Assembly (NCBI GenBank): GCA_016858145.1
Contig: JAEHOE010000020.1
Span: forward strand, 930,001-994,000
DNA: 64,000 nt
Direction of reading: 5' to 3'
From: Edaphochlamys debaryana
Taxonomy: Eukaryota > Chlorophyta > Chlorophyceae > Chlamydomonadales
The number at the start of each line of letters is the position of its first letter. Position 1 is the stretch's first letter. Below the pieces are notes generated by a model that saw nothing but the letters and a program-made list of their open reading frames with translations, did not search any database and was not told the DNA's origin. This document shows, piece after piece, positions 47,040-58,901 of the stretch. The translations under genes and the position numbers were made by a program.

Positions 47040-50000
47040 ATGCCTCGGCAGCCCAAGGCGCCCAAGCCCTCGGCGCCGGGCCCGGCCGCAGCCGCCGCTG
47101 GGCCCGGCGCCGGCGCCCCCGCGGCTCCGCCCGCGCCGCCCGTGCCGCCCTTTGCCGTGACCCGCGATGAGCTGGTGGCCCTGAACGACGCCAAGGACAC
47201 GGCGGCGCTGCAGGACAAGTACGGCGGCGCCGCGGGGCTGGCGGCGGCGCTGTGCTCCGACCTCTACCACGGCATCCGCACGGCCGGCGGGGGCGCGTCA
47301 GCAGCAGCGGGAGCAGGGGTTGGAGTTGGAGGGGCTGGGTTTTTAGGAGGGAGCGGGAGAGGGGGAGGAGGAGGCAGCGGGCATGGAGCGGCCAATGGGG
47401 GCTTCGACGGAGGAGGAGTAGAAGGGGGAGGGAGCAAGGGCATGCCCAGCCTGGCGGAGCGAGTGGAGGTGGGTGGGGGGATGCCCTCTCCAGCCTGGGG
47501 TGGGGTTGGGGTACGGTAGAGGGGATGAGGGGAGGCGCGAGTGGGGGAGTGGCTGCTGGACTCCTGGCGGGGGCGGGGGGCCTGGGGGCAGCTGCACTCC
47601 GGGTTGGGGCCAGGGCAGAGGGAGAGGGTGGAGGTTCTGGGGGCAGTGGGGATGAGGTAGGGGGGGGGTAAGGGGGCTTGAGTGTGGCGGAAAAGGGGTG
47701 GGAGGAGAACTCCTGGGGCCTAACGCGGTCAGGGCGGGGTGGGGGGAGGGGACGGGACGGTCAGGGGTGGGGGTGGGGGGGCGGGGGCGGGGGCGTATGG
47801 GCTTTGGGGCCGTCCAGAGGAGCTGCACGGCTAGAGGGAAAGGGGGTGGGGGGGAGGGGTGGGGTGGGGGTAAGCCTCACGGGGTACTCCGCGGCCTTGC
47901 CTTGCCATTGCCATGCCCTTCCGTCGCTGTGCTCTCTTGCCTGGGCAAGTCTGCGGCCCTTCCTCCCCCCCCGCCCTCTCCCATGTATGCCCCCTCGCTG
48001 CCTCACCCCTTACCCACACCCCCCTGTCAGGTGTTTGGCTCCAACCACCCCCCCGTGGTGCCCCCCAAGTCCCTGCTGGGGCTCATCTGGGGCAACCTAC
48101 AGGACCCCATCCTGCTGCTGCTCATTGCGGCGGCGCTGGTGAGGGGGGAAGGGAGGGGGGAGGAGGGGGAGGGGGGGGACGGGAGGGGGGAGGCGAGAGG
48201 CGCTGGCGAGGGGGGGACTGGGGAGGAGGGGGAGGGGGGGAGGGGGGATAGGAGGGGAGAGGCTCTGGTAAGGGCAGGCGGAGGGGAGGAGGACGGCGCT
48301 GTAGCCTGGGGCCGGCCCCAGCCGCCGGGGCCCACGGCGGCTCGAGCGGTGCGAGGTTGGGTTCTCAGGGCACCCGCCCCCGGGGATGCAGGCAATGCAG
48401 CCACTCCCTTCATTACCCCTCGCACTCCCCCTCCTCTTCCCCCCAGGTGTCCACGGTGCTTGGTGCCGCCATTCCCGAGCAGCGGCACGAGAGCGGCTGG
48501 GTGGAGGGCGTGGCCATCTGGGTGGCCATAGCGGTGGTGGTGCTGGTGAGGGGGGTGGGGGTGCACGGGATGGGGATGGGGGGGGAGGAGAGGGGGGCAA
48601 GGGGGAAGGAAGGGGAGGGGGGCACGCGGGGGAGGGGCAAGGGGAGAGCGGAGGGAAGGGGGGAGGGGTTCATCGCCGGTGCGTACAGGTGGTGGTGAGC
48701 AAGGCGGACGCGAGGAGGGGAGCCAGCGTTACCGCTACTGCTGCGGGGCTGGGGCCGACATGGGGCAAGGCGGGGGGAGCGGCTCTCCCCTGACTGGACC
48801 AGACCAAACCCGGTGTCCGGCCCCTCCTTCGCCCTGCCTTTCCCAACCCACCTCCCCCACCATCTTTCCCCTCCCCTTTCCCCCCCCCCCCTCCCTGACA
48901 GGTGGCCTCATTTAATGACTACTCTAAGGACCGTCAGTTCGCGGCGCTCAACCGCCGGAAGGACCTAACCGACGTAACGGTCGTGCGGGACGGCCGGGAG
49001 ACGCGCGTGCAGAACACGGAGGTGGGGGCGGCGGGAGGGACAGGGGGCGGGGCGGGAGGGACGAGGCTGGCAGGGAATGGGCGATAAGGGGGAAGGAGGA
49101 GGACTCGGCGGCAAGCAATCTCTCCTGCACAGCCCCACGTGCTGCCACGTGCCTGGGGTCGCACTGGGGTCCGATAAGAACCCGTGCACACAGTCCCCAG
49201 TCCTCCGCACCGTAATTGAACTCCGGAACTCCGCATGAGCATAGAGGCCTGGGCGCGAGGGGCGAGGGCTGGCCGCCCTCCCTCGCACCCGTGTGAAGCA
49301 GGGGCGGAAGTAGGCTGATGGGGGTACCTTGTGTTATTGGGAAGGGGGGCAAAAATGTCCCCGGTAGGACCCCCGCCTCTTCTCCAGAGCCACTCAATTG
49401 CAGCACCCGAACTTCCAGATCGCATCAGACCAGAACAGCTGGGGGAGTGATCAAAATTGAATCCTCTCAAATCTTCTGGATCCGGATCCTGTACCGCACC
49501 CGATGCGATTCGAACGCACGCGGGGAGACCCCACGGCCTTAGCAGGGCCGCGCCTTAACCACTCGGCCACAGGTGCGGGCGCATCTCGGAACACGTCTCG
49601 AGTGCTAGCTGGGGAACAAGTGGACGGAAGGGCGTCGGAGGCAGACCCCACTCCTCCACACCTTGCAAACTCCTCAGCATCGTTGGCTCCCCGCGGCTGG
49701 GCTTCCGCCTATGTTGGGTAATTCGCGTCTGCGGGGCTCAGTTCCGGACAAACTCCGAGGAGGCTGCCACTGTGACGCACGACTGCTGCCACTGTAACAC
49801 ACTACCACTGCCACTGTAACCTACGACCTCCTCCCCTCACCCATGAATCGGCGTAATGCCCTTAAGGCCCTTGCCCTCTCCTGGTCTCAAGGCTCTTGCC
49901 CCTCCCCTCCTCCGCCTCTCCTAACAGCTGCTGGTCGGCGACATCCTAGTCCTGGCCTCTGGCGACAAGGTGGCAAACCCCTCTTGCCTTTTTATATCTT

Positions 50001-53000
50001 CACCGGCTTCCCTTCGCCCTTTCCTCTCCACAACAGTTGGTGGTTGGCGACATCCTGGTCCTGGCCTCCGGCGACAAGGTGCCCGCGGACGGCGTGCTTG
50101 CGGTGCCGGGTCTGGACCGGGGCGGCCTCATGGCGCTCGACGAGGCGAGCCTGACGGGGGAGAGCGAGGCGGTGCGCAAGGACGTGGCGGAGGACCCCTG
50201 GGTCAGGTGAGGGGGGATGGGGGGAAGGGGTTGGGAAGGGGAAGGGGGGTGGAGGGGAAGGGGGAGGGCCGGGGAAGGGGGGGGGGTGAAGGACGTGGCG
50301 GAGGACCCGTGGGTCAGGTGAGGGATGTGTGATGTTGAGGGGGGGAGCGAGGATGGGGGAGGGCAGGGCAGTGGGGGGAAAGGGAAGGGGGGGCGGTGAC
50401 GGCGTGCGGGAGGCTTCTGGGTCAGAAGGGACTCGTAGCGATGACAGGTATCAAGTCCAGGCCCGTACCCCTTGCTTGGCTTGCTGCCCCCCCCCCCCCC
50501 CCGGCCTCCCACCCCAGGTGCGGCACGCAGGTCCAGGAGGGCGGCGGCAAGGTGCTGGTGCTGGCGGTGGGGCCGGACACCGAGTACGGCAAGTGAGTTG
50601 GGTGCCGTACGGAGGGCGTACGGCACGGAGCGCACGCCTTGATGCGTCCGACGGGTGCCCGTACGCACGCGGGCTTTGCCCGCCCGTTGCCACGCTTGAC
50701 TCCCAACCCTACTCCCGTGATGACTTGCACTGAGCTGGTACGACCCGCGGTCAGTGCTCCACACTCCCCGAGCATCCCCAATCCGAACACCCCCGCTACC
50801 CCCGCTACCCCCTCTCAGGACCATGGCCATCATAGGGGCGGCGGGCGGATCCGACACACCCCTCACCGAGAAGCTGGGGCACCTGGCCGGTGGGTGCCGT
50901 ACAGTGCTGTACTGCGCCGTACTGTGCGCCGTGCTCAGCGTGCTGTGCTGAATGCCTTCGACGTGGTTCGCGTGCCGCGTCTGCCAGGACCCTCAGCGTT
51001 CGCCGCGTCACCTTGCAGCCTCACCCAGCAACCCCCGCCTGTCTTCCCTCACGGCCTTTCTCCTCCCCGTCTCAACCCCCTCTCCCCTACCCCCCCTGAC
51101 AGGGGCCATCGGCAAGGTGGGCGCCATCGCTGCCGTAACGCTGTTCGTGATCCTGATGATAATCTGGATGGTGGAGAACCGCGGCTTCCCCATCTCCAAG
51201 ATCAACAAGGACGGGCCCGTACAGGTGTGGCCGGGTGCCGTACTCCTGTACGGTGGGAAGGGAGTTTTGTGGAGTAAAGGCGTGGGCAACGTGCTCATAA
51301 TACCTGCGGCTTGTGCCCGAGGGAAGCATCTCGCTCTCACCCGGCCCCTGACCCCCCTCCCCTCCCTCCGCCCCCTCCCCCCGCCCCCTTTCCCTGTCAG
51401 TTCTTCCTCTATTGCGTGACCATCGGTGCGTGGGTCAGGGAGGGGGAGGTCCAGGGAGGGGGAGGGGGAGCGGGGAGGGGGAGGTCCAGGGAGGGGGAGG
51501 GGGAGCGGGGAGGGGGAGGTCCAGGGCGGGTCCAGGCCCGTGGTCGGGGCCTACTGGACATCAGCCGAGAGACTATGGCGCCCGCTCTGGCTCCCGGTCC
51601 TCCCGCATGCCCCCGTGCCGCCTTCACGAGGGCTTCGCTGCCGAAACCCCTCTCGGCTCTACTCTCAAGTCACCCCCCCCCACACACACCCATCTACCTC
51701 CCTCCCCCTCCCAGTTGTGGTGGCGGTGCCCGAGGGCCTGCCCCTGGCCGTCACCATCTCCCTCGCCTACTCCATGCGCCAGATGATGGACGACCAGTGC
51801 TTCGTACGGCAAGATCGGGGCATGAGATCCGGGAGGGTGGAGGGAGGGAGGCAAGAGAGACTAGAAACGAGAGCAAGGGTTGAGGGGGATGGGCAGAGGA
51901 GAGGGGAGCCGGCTTCCCCCCAGCCCCATGTCATCTCCCCTTCCTCCCTCTTGCCCTGCAGCGTGCTTGAGGCGTGCGAGACCATGGGCGGCTGTACGGC
52001 AATCTGCTCGGACAAGACCGGAACCCTCACACAGGCGCGTGGGGGCGCCGCCGGGGCTTGGTGCTACCAAATGGGTGACGGCTCTATGCCTTTGCACCTC
52101 GAGGGTCGAGGTCTTCATAGCTCATCCCCCTTCCCCCGCCCCCCCCCCCAGAACCGCATGACCGTGGTTGAGGCCTGGGTGGCTCCCGACCTCCACTTCG
52201 ACAGGTGGGGGGGGTGGGGGGTGGGGGAAGGAGGAGGAAGGTCAAACTTGTGCATGGGGGTTGGTAAGGTGTAATGTGAGGCGCCCGGCCTGCACGTGCG
52301 CAAGGGATGGGGATACGGTACAACGCTCGATTAATGGAAATGGTTTGAGGGGTGAGGGATGGCCCGCTTAGCCACCGCCAGGCTGCGGCGCGTGCCTGGC
52401 CCTGGGGACCCCCGCCTCCACCCTCCCCTTCGTGCTCACCCAACCGCCCTACCTCCCCAACCCCTGCCCCCCAGGGCCCCCCTGGCCTCCCAGCTCCCCC
52501 CCGCGCTGCTCGAGGAGCTGCAGCTCAACATCGCACTCAACTCACGGTGGGGGCGGGGGGGGGGGGGGCGTGGAGTGTGTGTGGAGGGGGCCAGAAGAGG
52601 GGAATGCAGGGACTCGAGGGCAGGATTAGGCCAGAGGCGGGGAGTTGGGGGCGTCAATTTGAAGTGCAATTGGAGGATTGAGGTGACGGGCAAGTTAGAG
52701 GGAAGTCATGTTGGCCACGGTCCAAACTCTCGTGCCCTTGGTCCCTTCCCTCCCCCCCCCCCCCCTCCAGGGCCTTCCTGGTGGAGCCCCCCGCCCTCGG
52801 CACCGCCGCCCCCCACCCGGGCCCCCACCACTACAAGCCCTCCCCGGACTCCGACGCCCCCGCCTCCACCGCCCGCAAGCCCGGAGCACCGGAGCCCTCG
52901 GGCCCCGCTGACGGCACAGGTGCGGAAAGGCGGAACTGCCGTACGGTTGGGGGCACTGCCGTACAGGAGGAAGATCCGCTGAGGAGTCTCGGGAAGGTTT

Positions 53001-56000
53001 AATCCGGGCCACCCCAACGTCAAACTCTGGTGCCCGGCCCCGGTTCAGTCCGGGACCAACCACACAACCATCGACTGAACTCGTCCCGGCCACACCACAC
53101 CTCATTTCTCGCCCCCCCTCTCCCATGTTCGCCCGACACCTCCCCCTTTTGCCCCCAGACGCCGACGGGGTGACCACGGTGGGCGGCCTACACTAACCCC
53201 TTTCCCCCTCCTCCCTCCGGACCCCCAGGCGCCTACGGGGTGACCACGGTGGGCGGCCTCTACGCCGCAGGGGTGGACTTCCGGGGCGACCTGGGCAGCA
53301 GCCGCCGGAGCACCACCTCCGCCGCCACCACCCCCGCTTTCACACCAACCCCCGGCCCCGCGCCACCGCCTGCCGGGCCCTCGGCCGCCAGCTCCTTCGC
53401 CGCACCCCGCTCTTCCTCGGCGGGCGGCAGCTCCTTTGCCGCGCCCCCCTCGGCTTCCTCCTCCTTCTCCTTCCCCTGGATGGGGTCGGCGAGGAGGGGT
53501 TCCACCGCCTCTGCAAGGGGAGGAGGCGGAGGGGGAGGGGGAGGGGGAGGTTCAGGGAGGGATCTGGAGATGGGGCGAAACGGCAGCAGTGCCAGCGGAA
53601 GCGGCAGAGGAGGGGAGGACGGAGTGGCCGGGGGAGGAGGGGCCGGGGGCTCGGGGCGGCAGCTGAGTCGGATCGGGGAGAGCGAGGCGGAGGCTGCGTC
53701 CCCCGCGGGCCTGGGGGGGCTCGGGTGGCTGCTGCGGCCCTTCACGCGGGCGGCGGACGCAGGTGGGGTGTTGGGATGGGCGAGGAGGCGAGATGGCGGG
53801 AAAATGTGTAGTGGGTCGATCGGTAGCAGGAGGATGGGGAGCTTGAAGCTTGCCTCTGTCCGTGCAAGGCTGCACTGCTGCCCTGCATCTCAACCCTTTA
53901 GCTGCGCTGCTCCCTCTCAGCCCTGTTCCTTCCCCTTCCCTCCCCTTTCGTCCCCCGTACCTCTTTGGTCCCTCGACCTTAGTTGCCGACGGCGGCCCCC
54001 CCGAGGTGGATGATGGCTCCGTCACCCCCGGGGGAGCGCCCGCGGGGGGCTTCGCGCCGCCGCCCCGCACCACCCTGGTCGGCAACCGTACGGAGTGCGC
54101 GCTGCTCGTACTCATGGACTACGGCTGGGGCGGCCGTACGTACGACGCCGTACGGAAGGAGTACGAAGGCGCGCTGGAGCACGTGTACGCCTTCACCAGG
54201 TCCGTGGGCGGGGCGTCTTGGCTTCTGTTGCTGACCGGGGGGGGGGAGGGGGCAAAGGACCTGAATTAGAGGATCAAGGGGGTGGCGCCGGAGTCGCCGG
54301 AGACGAAGAGGATTGAGTTGTGGGGGTCCAGGTCTGGCTAGCCATGTTTGCTACAACCACCCCCCTTCCCTCCCCCAGTGAGCGCAAGATGTCGTCAGTG
54401 GTGGTGCGCCTCCCGGACGGCAGCCGCAGGTGGGGGAGGGGGGAGGGGGCCGGCGAGGGGATCGGATAACAGGCAGGAGACATGGCCAACAGGCCTTCAC
54501 ACCGTCCTTCCCATCCTCCGCTTTGCGACCCCTCAGGCTGTATGTCAAGGGCGCCGCCGAGTGTGTGCTCCGGTCCTGCGGCTCCGTTGCCTCCTCCCCT
54601 CCCCCCCTCCCCTTACCTCTCCCCCCCTCCCCCTCCCCTCTTGCCTCCCCCCCCCTCAGGCTGTACGTCAAGGGCGCCGCCGAGTGGGTGCTCCGGGCCT
54701 GCGGCTCCGTAGCCACCGGCGCCACCGCCGCCTCGGCAGCGCCCCTGGACGGGGCCCGGCGGGGGGCGCTGGGGTCGCTGGTGGAGGGGCTGGCGGGGCG
54801 GGGGCTGCGCTGCATCGCGCTGGCGGCGGCGGGGCTGCCGGGGGACCCCCCGGGGGGGCGGCCCGAGGGGTACTGGGAGGAGCCCCCGGAGCCGGAGGGG
54901 GGCCTCACGCTGCAGGTGGGTTGAGGGGGGAGGGGGGGGGCGTGGGGGAGGGGGGGGGGGGAATTGGGGGCGTGAAAGGGCGTGGCGCTGTGGCTGAGCG
55001 ATAACGACGCGGTCCACGTGTACAACCCGGGCATCGCCAAACCTCCCCCTTGCTGTGGCCGCGTCAAGCCCCGCTCTGATCTCTCCCCCCGTCCTTCATC
55101 TCCCTATGTCTGCTACCCCCTCCCCCCCTTCCCCCTCCCCCCCCCTGTCAGGCCCTGATGGCCATCAAGGACCCCGTGCGCCCCGAGGTGCCCGCAGCGG
55201 TGGCCGCCTGCCAGCGGGCGGGCATCACAGTGCGCATGGTCACAGGTGGGGGGCAGGGAAGGGGGCAACCAGCGCTGCTATTCTCTTTGTAGGCATTGCA
55301 GCCCACTGGGCGCATGGGAAGGGGCCGAACGGCGGGTGGGCAACGGTGAAGGGACTAGGGAGGGCGTGGTGGTGGTGGGGGCGAGGACAAGGGAGGGACC
55401 AGCGCTGCCATTCTCCTTGGGCGCATGGAAAGGGGCAGAAAGGGTGGGCAACGGTGAAAGGTGAAGGGTGGGGATGGGCGGGACTTGGGGGGAAGAGTTT
55501 GAGGTAGGGGCTAGGGAGGGCGTACGTGGTGGTGGTTGATGACAATGATGGGGTGAGCGGGCTGTGTGTGGCGGTACCATGCTGGCCGCTCCACTGTCCC
55601 CCGCCCCCATTCCCCCAATTTCCCTGCCCCCAGGCGACAACGTCAACACGGCCCGCTTCATCGCGACGGAGTGCGGCATCCTCACCCCGGGGGGGCAGGC
55701 GCTGGAGGGCCCCGCCTTCCGCGCCCTCAGCGACGAGCAGCTGGCGGAGGCGCTCCCCAGGCTGCAGGTGAGTGGAGGGGAGGGAAGGGGTTTGGGGAGG
55801 GTCGGCGACGACCGCGCGCTTTTACACGTGACTTGCAACCAGGGCAGGGCGCGAGGCCGTGCACGTGAGGCACGTGCCTCGTGCACGCGTCCCGCGTGCC
55901 ACGCTGTCAACCGCGCCCTGCCCCCAGGACCCGGCCCGCTCCTCCCCGTCCCCCTTGCAAACCCCGCCCGCCCCGCCTCCTCCTTCCCCCCCCCCCCAGG

Positions 56001-58901
56001 TCCTGGCCCGCTCCTCCCCCTCGGACAAGTTCCGACTGGTGTCCGCACTCAAGGCCCTGCGCGAGGTCGGTTGGCGGTTGGCGTCTGGATGGGGTTCACC
56101 TTCAGAGCCTTAGGTTGTCGCCAGAGCTCAATGTGATGCGGACAGCGACCGTCCGCAAGCGTCCGTTCCAACTGTGTCATGGAGCAACGCACCAACCAGC
56201 CTTGCATGCCCTGACTGCGATGCCAGCGATGACGCTATTGTTATACTTACACTGCTACGTCGCGGATGGGGCGACGACGTCGACCTGGCGCGAACTCAAC
56301 ATGTGCAGCCCTTTCCGCGACATGGTGTTGGACACGGTGTTTCCCCACACTTTGCCTTGTGTATCACGTTGCCCCGTCCTTCTTCCCACGCGCTTGTCCC
56401 TCGCCCCTCCAGGTGGTTGCCGTAACGGGCGACGGCACCAACGACGCCCCCGCCCTCAAGGAGAGCGACGTGGGCCTGGCCATGGGCATCACGGGTGGGG
56501 CCGGGGGAGGGGGCCTGAGAGGAGAGGACACCCCGGTTGGGCTGAAAGAGGAGGGGCGCAATGACCGGAGTTTGATGGGGATGGCGCTCGATATCGCATA
56601 CGCTGCGTGTCCCTCCAATGCTTCCCTCCGCTGCCCTCTTGCCTCCAGGCACGGAGGTGGCCAAGGAGGCAGCGGACATTGTGGTGCTGGTGGGTGGGGA
56701 GGGGGCAGTGGCACGAGGTAGGCTCGGGGGTTGGAGGATGCCGAAGAGCACTGTGGGGCGGGTGTGTGCCAAGGAAAGGGCGATAGCTGTGTTTGGCGGG
56801 AAGGGTAAAATCCAAGCGGATTCTTGCGCCCTTCTCTCCTCACCCCTTCAGGACGACAACTTTTCGTCCATCGTGCGGGCCGTGCTGTGGGGCCGCACCG
56901 TGTTTGAGAACATCCGAAAGTTCGTGGCCTTCCAGCTCACAGTCAACATCGTGGCGCTGGTGAGCGGGACCTAACCGGATGGATGAATAAACTAGCGATC
57001 TGAAGATGGACAAGGATCAGGGGCTCACGTGTTCCAGGGTGGCCTAGCCTGTTGCGGGACCAGGACGACCGACGGGCCGAGAGCGGGCGGGGCCGACACG
57101 CGTGCCGCCAGCTAAACCCCCGCCCATCCACCCGCCTGCCCCCCTCCCAGGTGGTTGCCTTTGTGGGGGCCATCGCAGGCGGCCGTGAGCCCCTGACGGT
57201 GCTGCAGCTGCTGTGGGTCAACCTCATCATGGTGGGGGGGGGGGGGGGTGGGGGGGCCGTGGAGGAGGCAGGGATGCACCGTACAAGCTACCGTACACCT
57301 TCTCTTACACCTTGCCGTACACCCGCCTCCCAGGACACTCTGGCGGCTCTGGCTCTGGCGACGGAGCGCCCCGACCCTCAGGTGGGGGGGGGGGGGGCGG
57401 CCTCCTGGGGCCCAAGGGGAGGTTGGGGAGGGCCCGCCTCTCGCCTCCATCCTAGCACCGTGTGTGGAGCAAGGGCGACCCACATGGGGCCTGGAGCAAG
57501 GGCGACCCACATGGGGTGACCCACACAGGGTGCGGGGTGTGAGCTAGCGTGTGACTCCGCCTTGCTTCCTTTGCTTCTTTACATCCGCCGCCGCAGATCC
57601 TCGATCGCAAGCCGTACGGCCGCAGCGAGCACCTGATCACGGGCACCATGCTGCGGTACATGCTGACTCAGGCGGCGTACCAGGTGGGTGGGCCTCGTGT
57701 GGTGTCAGAACGCGGGTGCAGGGAAAATCGAAAGGAGAGTTGGCAGGCCGGGTCGTGCCATACTTACTTTCTCCAACCTGCCTCCCGTGCAGATTGCCGT
57801 ACTGTTCTTCATTCTGTATGCCCTGCCGAGCGTACTGCCCGGCCGGTACGGCACCGGCGTGGATCCGGATCACGTTAGGAGCCTGTCGCTGCTCTTCAAC
57901 ACCTTCATCTTCTGCCAGGTGGGGGCAGAGGGCCGGACAGGGCTGAGGGTGGATGTGGGTGGGGGCATCAGGTTGGGGCAGAGAGGGCCGTAGAGAGGGG
58001 ATACAGGAGCACAGGAGGTACGGTACCGGGGGGCGCATGCGTGACGGATAACGACCAACCGCCCAAACTAACCCCCCAGGTCTTCAACGAGATCAACAGC
58101 CGCCGTATCAGTGACGAGCTAAACGTCTTTGCGCGCCTGCACCGCTCGCCCATCTTCGTGGCGGTGCTGCTGGTCACCGTTGGGGCGCAGGTGGGGGGAT
58201 GGGCGCGTGGATTGGGGCTGCAGCAGACGAGGGAATCCACAGAGAGGCCACGGGGGGGATAGCCACGTCGTCAGCCTTGAGGGGACCAGAGAGAGGTGGG
58301 GGCCTGCCTGGGCCTGGCCCTGGGCTTGCTTGGGCCCTTGTACGGCAGATTTACGGTAACCTTTCCTGCCTGCCATCCTCAACAACCCTCAACCCCTGTG
58401 CGGCCCCAGGTCATCATCGTGGAGCTGCTGGGGTCCTTCTTCTCGGTAGGTGGTTGGTGGTTGGCGGTTGGGAGTTGGCGGTCGGAGGTGTGAGTAGGAG
58501 TGCCGGGCTGAGCCGTTTGGGGCCTGGGTCGGAAGCAGGTTGAACCGTGCAGCCCTAGTGGCGCCCTGCTGGGGCGTTGCAAGTGGTTTTCTCAGCACTC
58601 AACCCTCCGTTTGTGCTGCCCCTCCCCGCCCTGCCCCGCCCCTCCCCCTCCCCTCCCCTCCCAGGTCGAGCCCCTGTCCTGGGGCGAGTGGCTGGTGTCC
58701 ATAGGTCTGGGGGCTGTGTCGCTGCCGCTCAGCACCCTGGTGCGCCTGGCGGGGAGGGCCGCGCACCGCAGGGGGGAGGCCAGGGAGGGGGCCAAGCAGG
58801 GGCAACGGGCCCAGGGGCGGGGGACGACGGGAATCGGGGGCGGGGATGACGTGGAGGGGGTGACGGCGGTGGTAAGGGACGGGGCGGAGCAGCGGGTGTG
58901 A
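47040..58901 (+). CDS. P-type IIB (PMCA-like) Ca2+-transporting ATPase, about 29 exons
   Basis: Calcium pump that exports Ca2+ from cytosol at plasma membrane or vacuole. After a Pro/Ala- and Gly-rich N-terminus: [20 protein letters not shown], membrane helices M1-M2 ([30 protein letters not shown]), [29 protein letters not shown]3-M4 with [20 protein letters not shown], phosphorylation site [85 protein letters not shown], then M5-M10 with [38 protein letters not shown] and [17 protein letters not shown]. The PEGLPLA motif and the ion-binding N.D in WVNLIMD place it in type IIB. The nucleotide-binding domain has a long Ser/Gly-rich insert (53280-53760). No obvious calmodulin-binding helix at either end. 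Two introns use GC donors (51809 and 52035), and several exons have partial copies in adjacent introns. Confidence 0.93.
49495..49576 (-). tRNA. tRNA-Ser(GCU), intronless, inside a Ca2+-ATPase intron
   Basis: 82-base class II tRNA on the minus strand. Acceptor stem GCACCTG pairs with CGGGTGC (one G-T), discriminator G. D arm GCC...GGC with GAGTGGTTAAG; anticodon stem CGGCC/GGCCG around loop CTGCTAA gives anticodon GCT (plus-strand 49541-49543); long variable arm with GGGG/CCCC pairing; T arm with TTCGAAT loop. The A and B box sequences are good. It lies antisense in the intron between the exons for NDYSKDRQF and LVVGDILVL. No CCA is encoded, as expected for a eukaryotic nucleus. Confidence 0.93.
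49928..49970 (+). repeat. Partial copy of a Ca2+-ATPase exon start
   Basis: Preceded by its own acceptor (cctaacag), this segment encodes [14 protein letters not shown] and matches the first 43 bases of the true exon at 50038-50080 ([14 protein letters not shown], preceded by cacaacag). It is followed by gtggca instead of gtgccc, so the remaining exon is not duplicated. It could be skipped, or used as an in-frame cassette. Confidence 0.8.
50165..50325 (+). repeat. Duplicated exon end with donor site, Ca2+-ATPase
   Basis: aaggacgtggcggaggaccc followed by c/gtgggtcaggtgaggg occurs at 50179-50215 (true exon end, [10 protein letters not shown]) and again at 50288-50324 within the following intron, including a second GTGAGG donor. 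A third, degraded resemblance is near 50395-50425. Confidence 0.8.
51440..51530 (+). repeat. 35-bp G-rich tandem repeat in a Ca2+-ATPase intron
   Basis: About 2.5 copies with a period of 35 bases. Each contains gaggtccagggagggggagg. The sense-strand pre-mRNA would contain many closely spaced GGGG runs. Confidence 0.85.
53159..53267 (+). repeat. Duplicated acceptor and exon start, Ca2+-ATPase
   Basis: cggggtgaccacggtgggcg occurs at 53165 and 53235, each after a CAG acceptor (53159 and 53229). The upstream copy runs into a stop (ctacactaacc), so only the downstream one continues as [16 protein letters not shown]. Confidence 0.85.
54537..54718 (+). repeat. Duplicated acceptor and exon start (YVKGAAE motif), Ca2+-ATPase
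   Basis: Two copies, 54537-54595 and 54660-54718, each after cctcag or cctcagg, encode [18 protein letters not shown] and [18 protein letters not shown]. The downstream copy continues into the full exon. The first is followed by a C-rich pyrimidine tract that leads into the second. Confidence 0.85.

Noticed and set aside
54985..55045. tRNA-like stretch (tggctgagcg...aacccgggcatcgcc) in a Ca2+-ATPase intron
   Set aside because: An A-box-like sequence is present, but there is no TTCGA T loop, no paired acceptor stem and no anticodon stem.
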